DNA from: Anaeramoeba flamelloides
Taxonomy: Eukaryota > Metamonada > Anaeramoebidae
Assembly: GCA_027625915.1 (NCBI GenBank)
Contig: JANTQA010000023.1
Span: 16,802,001 to 16,866,000 of the forward strand
Length of the DNA: 64,000 bases
Reading direction: 5' to 3'
Below, one piece after another: positions 23,141 through 35,510 of this stretch. The translations under genes and the position numbers were made by a program. How positions within the stretch are numbered: the first letter of the stretch is position 1; every line of letters begins with the position of its first letter. The notes under the pieces are model-generated. The model did not search any database. It was not told the origin of the DNA and saw nothing but the letters and a program-made list of their open reading frames with translations.

Positions 23141-24732
23141 GGGATATCATTGGACCAAGTTGGGTTGTTCAAAATCAATGAACCCAAATAAAAATAATCA
23201 GTGATATCCAACAATTTGATTGATCAATAATCCCTAATAGAATTTAAACAAATTTAACAATACTTTTTTGTGTTGGTCCATCTCCAAAAGTTTTAACACA
23301 TCAAAAATTTATTTGTATTAATAATTATTTTTTTTTTTTTTTTTTGAGTATTAATATTAATCAATAATTGTCAATGTTTCCGATTATTAATTGACTGTAA
23401 TTTAGCATTTCTTCTAGAATTGATTAGATAAGATTGTTTTAAAAAAATGAATTTATGGGTGTTAAAAAGTTTTGAATTGGGATTTAGATTAATTACTTTA
23501 TTTGTAAAATTAACTTTTTCCCTGAAAGTTGACTTATTTCTAAAATATAGTTATTCACAAAATAAAATACATTAGAACTGGATGTTTATTTAATATATTA
23601 TAAACTCTAAATTTGAATACCAATGCAAATATATCCTTCGTTTTAATGTTCTATTACTAATACATGTATAGAATTGTTTAAATAGAAAATATTCTTCTTT
23701 TTTCTATTGGGTCCATGGTATGTAATATCAAAAGCTCGAACATCATGTTTGCTAGAATAATTACACTTTATTAGGGTGATTGTTCCCCTAACCGTTGCTT
23801 TGGTAGCATTATAAAATAATGGGTGTCTTTTCTTTGAATAATTGGGAAGTGTGAATAGAGAAGATTAAAAGACCTTCCCAAATTCTTTTAATCATCGAAA
23901 ATCTAAAAAAAAATTAATAAAATATAAAAAAAAATAGGTTTTTTGAGTTTAAAAAGATAAAACTATTCTTTTTCTCTTAAAAAATGGAAATTTTTAGTTC
24001 ACTTTCCAAAATATTTTTCAAGTTTATTAGTTGAAAGAAAATCCAAAGATATTGACAACATCTTTTAGAAAGGTTATTTTTCGACAACAAAATTGAACTT
24101 TCTTATATGACTCTAAGACAAAATTTTTACTCTGCTAATTTGATTGTAACAGCTAAAATTAAGTAGTTCATTTTGGAACTTGAAATAAAAAAATTCATTT
24201 ATTAATTGGAAAATAATAGTATGTTTTGAAAGATAAAAAAAAATTACCCACATTTTTGGAAATACTCTATTCCATTATGATTAAACAATTAATCTTTTAA
24301 AAAAATATATATATATATATCAAACAAAGCAAACAAAAAAAAAGAAAATTGTAAAACGAAATATTTTCAGCTTTATTGAAGAATTAACATAAAAAAAAAT
24401 AGTATTGTAAATAATAAAAAAGAAAATGAAATTTAAAAGAATTACAAAAATACAAACACTATTTTTTTTTAAGCAAAAAAAAAAAAAATTCTAAGGAAAT
24501 AATAAATTAATTCTAGATTTGTGTATAATCAAAAATCTTAATTTATAAGTTGTATTACGAGATTTAATCTAATTTAGAATTTTTCTCTCAAAAATTTTTG
24601 GAAATTAAAAGCCTAGGAATATAATTAAAAACAAACATCACATTGTTGATGATGATGATTTTAATTTTAATTTTTATTCTAATATGGCAAAAGTGTGGAG
24701 AACCAAATCTGAGCTCAGGTTGATCCTCAGAA

Positions 24733-25523
24733 TTAGTTGAATTTTGACTTTTGAACCAAAATCTTTCTAATTTGGGGTTTAACCGAGTTCAATTCCTCGG
24801 CGTCAAAATCAAATAATTCTGGCAAGTCTCTTTGGTTGGGCAATTTGGTGTTTGGGTTTCTCAATTCGTTGAAAAAGGGATGAGCGCATGCATCCAAGGC
24901 GCTAATTCTTGATTTAGGATCGTATCTGAGGAATTTTGAGAGGAGATCAATTGCCTCTTCGGGGACATTTGAATGGACGATTTGCTTCCATGGCCTTGAT
25001 TCGATTTTTGGTAAATTGAAATCGGTATAATTCTTGTTCATCGACGACAATTCATTCTCGGTGGGTGTGCCTAAAACCTTGATGATTTCAACCAATTGGC
25101 CAATCCCTGACTGGCCCTGGAAGAGAGTTTTGCCAGTTAGAAGTTCTGCAAGCACACAGCCAACGGACCACATGTCGATCTTTGTGTCGTATTCTGTAGA
25201 CCCAAAGATTAGTTCAGGTGCGCGGTAGTTCCTCGAGCAGATATAAGATGTGTTCTTTTCGCCTTTTTTTAAAACCTTTGCGCTTCCAAAATCACAGAGC
25301 TTCAATTCGGAGGTCCTTGGGGAGATCAAAATGTTGTCAGGCTTGATGTCTCGATGGCAAATGCCTAAACGATGAAGCTTGGCTACAGCTCGGCACAATT
25401 GATATGTGTAGACCTTTGTCAAGATCATGGGAACAGCGTTTAGTTGATTGCGGTAATATTGAGTTAGCTGTGAAATCGTCTTGGGGACATACTCAAGAAT
25501 TAAGTGAAGATAAACTTCTTTTT

Positions 25524-25558
<35 letters not shown>

Positions 25559-26077
25559 GAACAAAAGCCAAAAATAACATTTAAGGATCAAACCATAAAA
25601 TTTATTTTTTTTTGTTGTTGTTGTTGTTATGGGGGGAACTTACATTTTTTTTTGTATAAAAATGGTTTTCAAGTTTTACAATATTTCTGTGTTTGACTTT
25701 TTTCATTACTTGGAGTTCTCGATTCTATTTTTTATTTTTTTTTTATTTATTTTGTTAGGTTTTGGTAAATGGAATTGAAGACTGTTTGTTTAGATTTCAG
25801 TTTTTAATACCAAAAAATAATATTTTTTTTGTTTTTTTTTTTTTCCAAAAACAAAAAAGAACAAAAAATTGTTGTTTTTATGTTTTTGTGAATTGCAAAG
25901 CAAAAAGCTAACAAAAATTATTACATGATAACGAGGATCCATAAAAACTGTTTTAATTGCAAAGAAGTGTCCATTTAAAAGAGATCGAGCCTTATAAACG
26001 ACACCAAATGCACCAGCACCTAATAATTTGAGTTGATCACAATTACACTGTTGTTGAAGATGGTATTTGAGTGACAT
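24733..26077 (-). CDS. GSK3: Glycogen synthase kinase 3 family Ser/Thr kinase, three exons
   Basis: Exons 26077-25925, 25724-25644 and 25524-24733 join to 341 residues. The Gly loop is GAGAFG (20-25), catalytic Lys 42 (AIK), alpha-C NRE (52-54), HRDIKPDN (135-142), DFGSAK (156-161) and SYICSRNYRAPELIFG (171 onward). GSK3 features beyond a generic kinase are the primed-substrate pocket basics Arg53, Arg136 and Lys161 (matching human GSK3-beta R96, R180, K205), the activation-loop Tyr172 (Y216), DQLVEIIKVLGTPT-like and ACAHPFFNELRNP segments. Human Y221 is replaced by Asn177. There is no long N-terminal extension and no Ser9-type inhibitory site in the first residues. The kinase phosphorylates pre-phosphorylated substrates in glycogen, Wnt-like and developmental signalling. 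Introns are 200 and 119 nt; the acceptor at 25525 sits in a long A run on the coding strand. Confidence 0.95.
25525..25643 (-). other. Intron 2 of GSK3 with extreme poly-A acceptor
   Basis: Donor GTAAGT at 25643-25638. On the coding strand the 3' third is an almost pure A run ending in AG at 25526-25525, followed by the codons AAA AAA GAA GTT. It is the only AG that keeps the kinase frame, and it gives the GSK3-like junction KKN|KKEVYLHL. Confidence 0.8.
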
Positions 26078-26789
26078 TGTTGCAAATAATTAAACAAGTT
26101 AAAAACAAAAATAAAACAATATTAAAATTTCTATAAAAAAAAGAAATGAAATTTTTTTATTTGTCAAAACCCAAATTGTCACCAAAAAATAATTTTTTTT
26201 TTGAGTGGATTAAATTTGTTGAGAGCAAATTGTTTTTGATTGATTACTTCAAGAATTTTCAAATTTTTGAAAAAATATTTTGCATAGACTTTTCGAAAAA
26301 ATCAAAAATACCACAGGGTTGATAGTATTGGGAATTGTTTCGTTTCAATTTAAATTTGTGATTCTTCAAAAAAGTTTTTGACAAAACAAAATATTGTTAT
26401 ATAATCTTTTTTTATACAACAAAACAGTTTGTATTTTCATCAAAAGTTATATTTCTTTCAAAATTAATTCATTTGCTGGATTAAATATTTGAAGAATTTT
26501 TTTCCAAAAAAAAACAAAAAGCATTAAGGCAGAACAAATCGATATGTCTTTATGTACTTATCAAATTTTTGAATAATTTACCAACATATAATGCAACGTG
26601 TTTATGTTTGTTTTTTCAACAGATCTGCTTCTTTTGAACTTTTTCCAAGAACTTTAAAAAATTTTCAATTCTTTTTAGCAAATTAAATAAGGTTGTTATC
26701 AATAAAAAATCCGCCACTAACCCTTATTTTTGATTTTCCAAATGATTAAAAGTTTTTTGTAAAAGTTCGAAAAAGAGTCTTAATGTTTA

Positions 26790-27284
26790 TATAGAGCAGT
26801 GAAAAAAATACCTGATATGAAAAAAATTTCGGACAAGATTTTTAATTGTGAATATTAGTAAAATTATTATGTAATTTCAGCTATTTACAATCAAATTCCT
26901 TTTTTTAAGAATCGAACTTTTTCAATTATAACCCCCCCACTTATTAGAATGATGATTGATGAAATCATACTTGTTCAAAACACCATTCAACCAATCAAAA
27001 AACAAGAAGAAAAATTATCATTTTCCAAACTCTAGTAAACCTCAATAAAACTGGATTGTTTTTCAAAAAAAGTAGATCAACATTAGGCGATCAAACAATT
27101 ACTCGAGTATTCTAGAGACACCTTACTTTGATGAACTTTAGGTAGGTTTATTACTAATCTCTTAAAAAAATTGGTTATTTATAATAAGGATTTCATTGAA
27201 ATTAGACAAAAATTTTACTAATATTCACAATTAAAAATCTTGTCAGGGATTTTTTTCGTGTCTGGTATTTTTTTCCCTACTATA
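26790..27284. mobile_element. MITE family B, copy 1
   Basis: 495 bp. Left end TATAGAGCAGTGAAAAAAAT; the right end is the complement of TATAGTAGGGAAAAAAATAC. The inverted similarity continues for about 70 bp (AAGATTTTTAATTGTGAATA and its complement). A second copy with inverted interior lies at 53784-54269. No coding capacity. Confidence 0.75.
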
Positions 27285-28212
27285 CATTTTTTATGAATTA
27301 TAGAAATAAAAAGAAATTCAAAAAAGGGGATTTATAACCCTATATTTCTATTTTTTTTTTAAATTCAAGAGAATCAACCTTTTACTCTTAAAGATCAATG
27401 CAATTTACTGAATAGATGATCATCTTCTGACTTTTTCTTGTGTTTTTTTATTAATCAATTAATTTTTAGTCTAATAATTGTTAGTGTTTTTTAAATGATT
27501 TTAAAATGTATAGTTCAGCTTAGGAGTACTTTTACTCTCCATGTAAGTCTCTTTTTGTAATTTGTAGATTTTGTTGACAAATTTGTGTTATTTTGTACAT
27601 AAAAAAATTATTTTTCACCATAATTCTTTCTTATTCAAGATCCAAAGACCCTCAAAGGATATGCAACCCATGTGATAACTGTTCATTCAAGTTTTTTTAG
27701 GATTCTAAGGATAGTTGTGTAAATTGGAAAATTTCCATTAGATCTAGAAAATTATTCTCTTACTTTGAATTAATAAGGTTGGTTCTCCAAATAAACCCAC
27801 CCCTTTTCATTTTAAATGCTTAATTCTTATTGTAAATTCTTTCCAGTATATTTGTATTTTCTTTCTATAAACTTTGATACTTTTCCTAATTATCTCTTTT
27901 TGTCAAAATAAATTTTGTTTACAATACTGAAATGGTTTTGAATAGAATTCATAATTATAGTTTTAAATTTTATGATCATTCCACATTGTATGGGAAAATA
28001 AGGACACCTTTAGAGATCCTTTAATTGATAGATTAAAATGAAATTAGAACTTTTTTTTGTGAATTTACCCAAGGCAGAATTTGTTTTGGTAAAATGTTCA
28101 AAACGTTTTTTTTTTGAATTAAATTCCCTCTACAAAGATTCTATTGATTGAGGTGGATTGTGAATAAAAAATTTGTAAAAATATTGAGATACTGAAATAT
28201 GAATTAAAAATT

Positions 28213-28340
28213 GGAAAAAATTTTCACTTCTTTTTCTATTTTTTTTTTTTTTCAAACAACCACAAATTGCAACACAGTTCTTTGAGAACTGTATATATAT
28301 AAAAAGATAAATATCAAAAAGGAAGTGAATTTTTTTTTCC
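28213..28340 (-). repeat. TATA-containing GAAGTGAAA repeat, copy 1
   Basis: About 128 bp, inverted relative to the copy at 28555-28672. The ends are inverted TTCACTTCC / GAAGTGAAAA blocks, with an internal TATATATA and a TTGCAATTTGTGG block. The same unit lies just upstream of the carrier gene at 48809-48931. Confidence 0.65.
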
Positions 28341-28554
28341 CATTTATGATCAAAATATTAATAAAATAGTCAAACACAATTTATTTGGAAATATTTCTAA
28401 ATATGATCAAAATCTCACCATAAACCCATGGAAACAAGAGTGGTCAAGAAAAAAACATCCATCAAAGCCTAATGTACTTCTTTCAAATTATAGTCAGTAG
28501 TTTTTTTTCTTCTTTTTCCAAGACCGATATTTGAAGAATAAATGAGAAAGAATA

Positions 28555-28672
28555 TTCACTTCCTTTCCCATATTTTTTTTTTTTTTTTATAAATAGAGTT
28601 TTTCAAGAAGTAGGTTGCAATTTGTGACTTCATTTGAAAAAGGAAAAAGAAAACGAAGTGAAAATTTTTCCA
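28555..28672 (+). repeat. TATA-containing GAAGTGAAA repeat, copy 2
   Basis: Starts TTCACTTCCTTTCCC, has TATAAATAGAGTT in the middle, then GGTTGCAATTTGTG, and ends GAAGTGAAAATTTTTCC. The unit itself has inverted ends, so it could be a small MITE, but it also has the layout of a core promoter. No gene follows it here. Confidence 0.65.
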
Positions 28673-28691
28673 ATTTAAAATTCAAATACTA

Positions 28692-29169
28692 CAGTTGTGT
28701 AAATAACCCATGTTGACAACCTTTAACCCATTCCAAAATTATAACTCATGTTTTTTGTTTCAGGCTTGGGTATTTAAAGATAGGAAGACATTTACATATT
28801 CTTGGTTCGTATTTAAATTGACTTTAGAGGTTAGGCCTTTGATTAATCCAAATGACTCAATAATATTAAATGCTTTTGTTTAAAAAATCTCAACATATTT
28901 TCAAAATTTCTGAGATAAAATGATTTTTTTAACAAAATTCAAAAAATGAAATTTTGCTCATTTTTTTGTGAAAAAAATACATTTTAATCTTTCAATATCG
29001 TCATAATTCTTTTTAAAAATTTATTTAAAGAACCTTATTTCTTGTTTATATACTGTTTCCATTCCATTTTTTGTTTCTTTTATTTCTATAGTTAGCCAAT
29101 ATTTTTTGTATGAGTTAAATTTTAGTAATGGGATAAAATAAAAAAAAAAACGGGTTATTTACACCACTG
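28692..29169. mobile_element. Mariner-type MITE, family C
   Basis: 478 bp. Left end CAGTTGTGTAAATAACCC and right end GGGTTATTTACACCACTG, with TA directly outside both ends (28690-28691, 29170-29171). CAGT ends with TA duplications are typical of the Tc1/mariner superfamily. The interior has no readable transposase. Confidence 0.75.
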
Positions 29170-29199
29170 TAGTATAAAAATTAATTCAATATCCAATAG

Positions 29200-29640
29200 T
29201 ATAGCAAAGACAAAATCAATTTTGAAGAGTAAGATCTTGAAGGCTTGTCAGTAAAAGTTTAAAATTAGTGATGAAATTTGCTTGAAAATATTCTCAATTT
29301 TTTTGTAATTTTTTTTTTTATAATTAAAAATTTCCTTGAAAAAAATTAACTCTATTTTTTGAAGAAAAATATTTCCAATTTGATCCAACATTTATAGAAT
29401 TTATTTTTTAATTATTGGTATTTAAAGAAATCAACACTATATTGTCTTATTGTTTATTATTGGCTTTTTTTATTTTTTATTTTGAATATCTTTTTAAAAT
29501 AATAGAACTTTTTGAAACCAATACCATGTTTACTTTGGATTTTTTTTTTTATTATTTCTTTGATCAGTGAATATGAAGGTTTTCTATTACAAAAGAAAGA
29601 AATATACTTTTTATTTTGAAAACATTGATTAAACTTTTAT
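29200..29640. repeat. Dispersed repeat family D, copy 1
   Basis: Shares ordered blocks with 32672-33140 and 46580-46948: CCAATTTGATCC, then ACCAATACCATGTTTAC, then TTTTGAAAACATTGATTAAA. The ends are not clearly defined. Probably a decayed DNA transposon. Confidence 0.4.
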
Positions 29641-30396
29641 GAATGTTTTACAGTTATTTTCATATTAAAAAATCAGAAATTTTATTTCAAGTTCTGAAAT
29701 ATTTTAATAGTTAATTTTTGATGAAAGTTAATAATCTCTAAAAAACCAAAGAAAAATGTTTTTTTTTTCTATATAATTAATTAAGCTTCCTTATTGAACT
29801 TATAAATAAAATTTTAATTATGATAATTTGATTCTAACAGTATTCATATAAATGTACTGTCCAGGGATAAAAAGGGGGTAAAAATTTTAATTTCATTTCA
29901 TTTTAATTTTCCTTGATCAAATGAAGGAATTAATTTACAATCCAATCATTTTACCCCCCCCTATAAAGAAAAAAGAAGAAAAATGAAGCAAAAAAATTTT
30001 CACATTGATGATACAATCACCAGTTCTCAAATTGTTGAAATATTTCAGGAATTGAATAAAAGTTATGAGATAAGAGATCAAAGGTGATGTAAGGTCATTT
30101 TATTCTGATAATAACTTTATATTTTCTTTACACAGACCACGAGCATCTTTTTCTTGATTTTCAAACAATGTAGAAATCAAGTAAAACAATTTTTTTAAAG
30201 AATAATTTAATAGTTTTCAATTTACAATTAATAAATATAATCTATCTAAATTCATAATTGTGCTTTATGGTTTTGAATAATAAATGCAACAACAAAAAAT
30301 ACGTTTTATTTATATTGAAAATCTTACTAATAACCAATGAAAATCACTAGGAATATCACTTGGTATAATAATTCTAATAAAAGGGGGAAAAAATTA

Positions 30397-30596
30397 TAGT
30401 CAGTTTCACTTTCAAGACACAAACTTTCAACGAAATTTAAGGCACAATTAAAATCTCAAATTAAAGCACAAAATTCAAATTCTAGTAAAAATAAATTGTA
30501 AAAAAATAAAAATTCCAAATTTTATTCCTTAAATTTGAGATTTTTTTGTACCTTAAATTTCGGTGGAAGTTTGTGCCTTAAAAGTGAAACTGACTG
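30397..30596. mobile_element. MITE family A, copy 5 (best preserved)
   Basis: 200 bp bordered by TA. The left arm has GTCAGTTTCACTTTC and CAACGAAATTTAAGGCAC; the right arm has AAAGTGAAACTGACTG. Each arm holds three AAGGCACA-type blocks spaced by about 25 bp. The inverted arms cover nearly the whole element, leaving only a short A+T centre. Confidence 0.85.
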
Positions 30597-32035
30597 TAAA
30601 AAAAATGATTACCACAAAACCAAACTTATTTTAAATGTTATTTTCAGATATCAATTATTGTTTTTTGAAAGTTTTTTCCAATTTTAAATTTTCAAAAAGT
30701 TCAAAATCCAATATATTTTCTGATTTATTTCATAAAAATTTTTTTCTTTTAAGAATTACGAAATCTTATTATCTATGAATGAATGGCACAAAAATAAACT
30801 TTAAAAATAAAACCGATGATTCTGAAAGAACCCAGTCTAAAAAAACCACTTAATTTCTTAAAAAAAAAAGTAAAATAATTATTTTAAAATTGAAAAAAAA
30901 AATAAATTATTTATTAAAAGGATAGTCTAAAACATTTCTTCATTTTTTTTTGAATAAAAAAAATCAGAGAAAATAAAAAACCCAGTTAAATAAAAATTGT
31001 GCCAAATTATTTTTTTTAAAACCTATAAAACTCAACCCAGAACTTTGGAAAACACTTTTCAATTTGACTATTTATAATCTTAAAATTTTAACACTGGTTT
31101 TAATTATTTTAGTGGGTTTAGTATTACCCAAATATTCAAAGTATCAATGGGTTTTATTATAATTTCTCAACTTTTTAAATATTTTCAAACAATTAAAATT
31201 AATTCAAATCTATAATTATAATAATAAAAAAATAAAATATATTGCCCAAGAACATAATTTCATAAGAAATCCATACTGTAAATTCCTCTTAATATTTAAA
31301 AAAGAATATTACAATAATCTATTAAATTTTATAAATATTTAATGAATATTGGTGTATAAATTGATGATCAATTGTTTTAGATCTTCAATAGTTTAACATT
31401 TTGATTTATTTTCCTTATTATTTTTAGATAAGATTAAAGATACAAGGTTATTTGTTTATACTGACTATTGGAATTACCAATGGTAAGATTTCATAAAAAG
31501 AAAATTGTTTTAAAAATTTTTCTTTTTCTTTTTTGATCCCAAAAATCCAAACAAAAATAATCAGATCAATTATCTAACTAAATGTAAATTAATTGGAAAA
31601 AAATAACTCTTTAAAAAACGATAACCAATTTCTCTAAATAGGATTTCTTTATCAATTTTAATTTCAACCTGTGAAAATAATTACACTATTATCTTTGGGA
31701 AAAAAAAATAAAAATAGTTACCTATTTCTTAAGAAAATGTAAAATTTTGGTTTTTAATTTAAATTTTTCAATATTCTCTTAACCTATTTTGAAAAAAAAA
31801 AATAAAATTGGTTTATGATATTAATTTTCACCTTTTATTCAGATATTGTTAAAACAGAATAAAATTAATAGTAAATAGTATCAGTTCTACATGATTAAAA
31901 TGGATATATAAAAACATTTTTAAATATTATTTAACAATACATTGTTAGATCTTTTACAAGTCATCCCAGTTCAAAAATTATAATATTAAAAAAAATATGA
32001 TTACCATACAGAATTTAGAAATATAAGTGCAAGTA

Positions 32036-32231
32036 CAGTCAGTTCCACCTTTAAGGTACAAACTTTCAACAAAATTTAAGAAATAAAAAAACCTCAAATT
32101 TGAGCACATTATTTGTAATTGTTGTTTTTTCAGATTTATTTTACTAGAATCTGATTTTGGTACTTGATTTAAGATTTTTATTGTTCCTTAAATTTCGTTG
32201 AAAGTTTGTGCCTTAAATGTGGAACTGGTTG
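32036..32231. mobile_element. MITE family A, copy 6
   Basis: Left end CAGTCAGTTCCACCTTTAAG after TA; right end AAATGTGGAACTGGTTG before TA. 196 bp. Confidence 0.8.
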
Positions 32232-32671
32232 TAATAGTTCCATAAATTTGAAATCATCATATAAAATGGACAAAAGTGTCTATTTGTTTTTAATTTTGTA
32301 ATATTTTAAGATTTTCTAAATAATTGTTGTGATTAGAACCCAAAAGATAGATTAATTTTAAGATTTTAAAAATAATTATCAATATTCAAAGCTAGGAATT
32401 CACCACTTTAATTTCCCTTTTATGAAACATACTTGTTTTTGAAGACATTCCCAACATGTAAAAAACAAATGTAAAAGAACTCTACTTGGTTCATTATTTA
32501 ATTTTTTGATGAAACATTTTTTTTTAGCCACTAGCTTTCATTTCAAGGCAAATTTAAGAAAGTTATTGCTCTACTTAGAATTATGAATATTTTTGATTGT
32601 TGAGCCTTTTAAATTTGTCACAAAAAAACAGATTTTTTTTGAAATTCTTCTGGTATTTTTCCTAATTTTGA

Positions 32672-33140
32672 ATATAAGTGATCAAAGTAATAATACCCAA
32701 AGCTTATTATCCATGTTTCCGAATATAATGTGTGTTTTTTTTTCTTATCCCAGAGTAAAAATTAATTCTCTACCCAAAAGTGTAATAAAGATTGAAACAT
32801 GTTGAGAATAAAAACATTGATTTTTTAGCCAAATTTATTTTTGGAATATATTTTGTTAACATTTTTTCAGAATTTTCTCATTTTTTTGTTTTTTTTTCTA
32901 TATTTGAGAAAACAAATTTAATTAAACAATTAAAACTATTTTTAAGAAAAATATTTAATTTAATCCAAAACTTTTTGTATTACTTTTTGAATATTAAAGC
33001 TTTTAGAAACCAATATCATGTTAACTTATTGTTAATTGTTATCTTGTTTCAATTTAAGATATAGTTTTTCCATAAAAAGGAATTTTTTTTTATTTTGAAA
33101 CACTGAGTAAATTTTTCTTCAACAAATTTTGACAATAATA
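32672..33140. repeat. Dispersed repeat family D, copy 2
   Basis: Starts AGTGATCAAAGTAATAATAC, like the copy at 45794 (AGTGATCAAAATAATGCAC), and shares the CCATGTTTCCGAATATAAT and CAATATCATGTTAAC blocks with the others. The right end is approximate. Confidence 0.45.
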
Positions 33141-34889
33141 ATATATGATCTTTTTTAATTGATCTAATGTATAGAAAAAGTACTGATGTCAAAACAATGT
33201 ATGTCGAAAAGTTTAAAACGTGTGTCAAGATAATAAGTGTGTTTTTTTTTTGTTTATAGAAAACAATACTTTAAAAAATCAATAGAAACCGATAAAAAAA
33301 CATAATTAAAGGTGATATTTGTTTCTTAAAGTTCTATTATTTAAAAATAAATTCGTAAAACAAAGGATCAGATTAAAAAAAATATCTTAAAAAATAGGGT
33401 TAATTTTTTAAGAAAGTAAGTACATTTTACCATTTTGAAAATTAATAATTGTGTCAACCATTCTGAAAATGATTTTTGAGTATAATCAGATATTGAAACT
33501 TTGAAAAAAAAAAAAAACTAATACACTGTTCTATTTGTGATTGGTAAGCGAATTAATTCAGAGTTGAATCTTTAATTTTTCTATTTTTTAAACATTTTTT
33601 TTGATTCAATTTTTAGTTTTATTAAATTTGATTTTGGGTCTAGAAATCTATTTATTGAATGAGTAAAATTAATCAAAGGATAAACCAAAAATTAGACCCG
33701 AAAAGGTGTGTATTTTAAATAAATATTTTCTTTTAGAAGACCAAACACAAAAGATCACCTTTTCAGATTAATTTGTTGAAATCAAGATTAAAAAAAAAAT
33801 CAAAAACCTATTTTTCAAGAGTGGTTTTTCTTTTTATTCTTAATTCAAATTTATACAAACACTTTATAAACTTGAATTTCTGGTTACATAACTATTTATT
33901 ATTATTATACAAAACATTTTTTACAAATTTATTTTCTGAATCCATATTCAAATATTATTTTCAAACAATATAAAATAAAGAATACTATTCCAAAAATTAA
34001 AAAAACAAAGGGATGAATTCCTGAAATCAAAAAAACAGTTACAAAAGATTCAACCCAAAAGAAAATAAAAAAACATGAAAAAATTTCAATCATATTCTGA
34101 ATTATTTTTAGATCTCATTTTAATTAAAAATACATAATTATAAAATCAAACCAATGGGTACAATAAATCTTTATTTCTGAAGAAAAATCCAAAAAAAAAA
34201 AAATCTTATTTTTTAACCCAATCAAGAAATAAAACTAAAATTAGATGAATTAAATGAAAATAGGGTTTTTAAATTCATTTTGAAAATCATTTAGAAATGA
34301 AAAGTAATTTGTTTCTCAAAAAGTTTTTTAACAAAAGTAATTAAATGAAGAATTAAAAATAAAAATCAAATTAAGAAAAGGTAATTGTGTCAATGATAGA
34401 GATAAGGTCACGAAATAAAAGTTTTATATTCATTATATTTTGATCAATCTTTTCATTTTTACGAATTATCTTTTTTTAATTGGTATGAAATTATATTATA
34501 ATAGGATATATCCCACTCTCGTATTTATTAAAATATCAATATATTTGCTTAAAAAGAAATGTTATGAAGTAAACAATTTCACACAAATGATGGCACTCAA
34601 AATTTGAAAAATGTACTTGCTTGCTAAAGAATAGTTTTTATTAAAAATAATCCAAAAATTTCAAAAAAAATTTGAAAATTATCAAAACTTTTCTACAAAT
34701 TGTAATTCTGAATTTAAAATTTACGAAAAAATTCAAGGGTTTTACCCTCAAAATTGATTTTTCACGTGTTATAATATTGGCTAGGGTATTGATTTTTATT
34801 TGGAATAAGAAGAAAAAAAACATACATTATATTTTCTGAAATACGGATAATACTAGTTTGGCAAACATTATTTTGATGACTGTACTACT

Positions 34890-35000
34890 TTACTAATCTA
34901 AATTTAGAGACATTTGAACCATGGCAAACGAAAGTGATTTACATTCAATCACAAGACACCAAATTTTCAAACTTATCTGATCTAAACACCAATCCCTTAA
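34890..35000. repeat. Partial copy of family E element, right end
   Basis: GAGACATTTGAACCATGG, TGATTTACATTCAATCAC and ACACCAATCCCTTAA match 60545-60642 in order. I could not find the matching left end upstream. Confidence 0.5.
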
Positions 35001-35510
35001 AGAAAGAAAAAAAGAATTACCGATAAGAAATTTTCAAAAAAAAAACATGTATTTCCTAAAAGTAAAACCTTTCTAATTTTACTAAATAAAACACACTTTT
35101 CTTTATACAATCAAATCCCAAACTCTAAAAAATTAAACAAATTCATTTACCTCTCAAACAAAAATGAATTAATCTTTTCAAAGGGATTTTTTTAGAATAT
35201 TTTGGTTTTTGAAAAAAATAACGATTAGATCACAAAGTCAAAATTGATAAAATTCATTTCCAACAAATAACCAAACCTCTTTAAGTGTAAGTCCAAATTA
35301 TTTAACACAAAAAAAAAATGAAATTTCTTTTTTTTGAAATTTTCATTATTTTTTTATTGATTCTCAATTTTTGTCAAAACAAGAACAAAGGTCTTAAAAT
35401 AAAAAAAAAAAGTTAGTTAGAATTTTATTTACTTGTCTTTTTCTTAATGTTCTAATTTGAGTTCTTACCGTTCACCCTTCTAATTTCATGATCACATACC
35501 AATCTAGGAA

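Larger units (their letters stand above)
19659..24732. other. Intergenic between ankyrin-BTB gene and GSK3, MITE-rich
   Basis: No credible gene. Four copies of one mariner-type MITE family lie here (20049-20242, 20674-21092, 22580-22756, 22949-23140). The rest is A+T-rich sequence with homopolymers and a (TA)n run at about 24305-24320. The 3' end of the kinase transcript should fall just below 24733. Confidence 0.55.
26078..35510. other. 9.4-kb intergenic region, repeat-rich
   Basis: Between the divergent starts of the kinase gene and the SANT/U-box gene I find no coding frame that looks real. Identified repeats: family B MITE 26790-27284, two facing TATA-containing repeats 28213-28340 and 28555-28672, family C 28692-29169, family D about 29200-29640 and 32672-33140, family A at 30397-30596 and 32036-32231, and the right end of family E at 34890-35000. 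C runs of 7 and 8 occur at 26932 and 29954. Confidence 0.55.
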
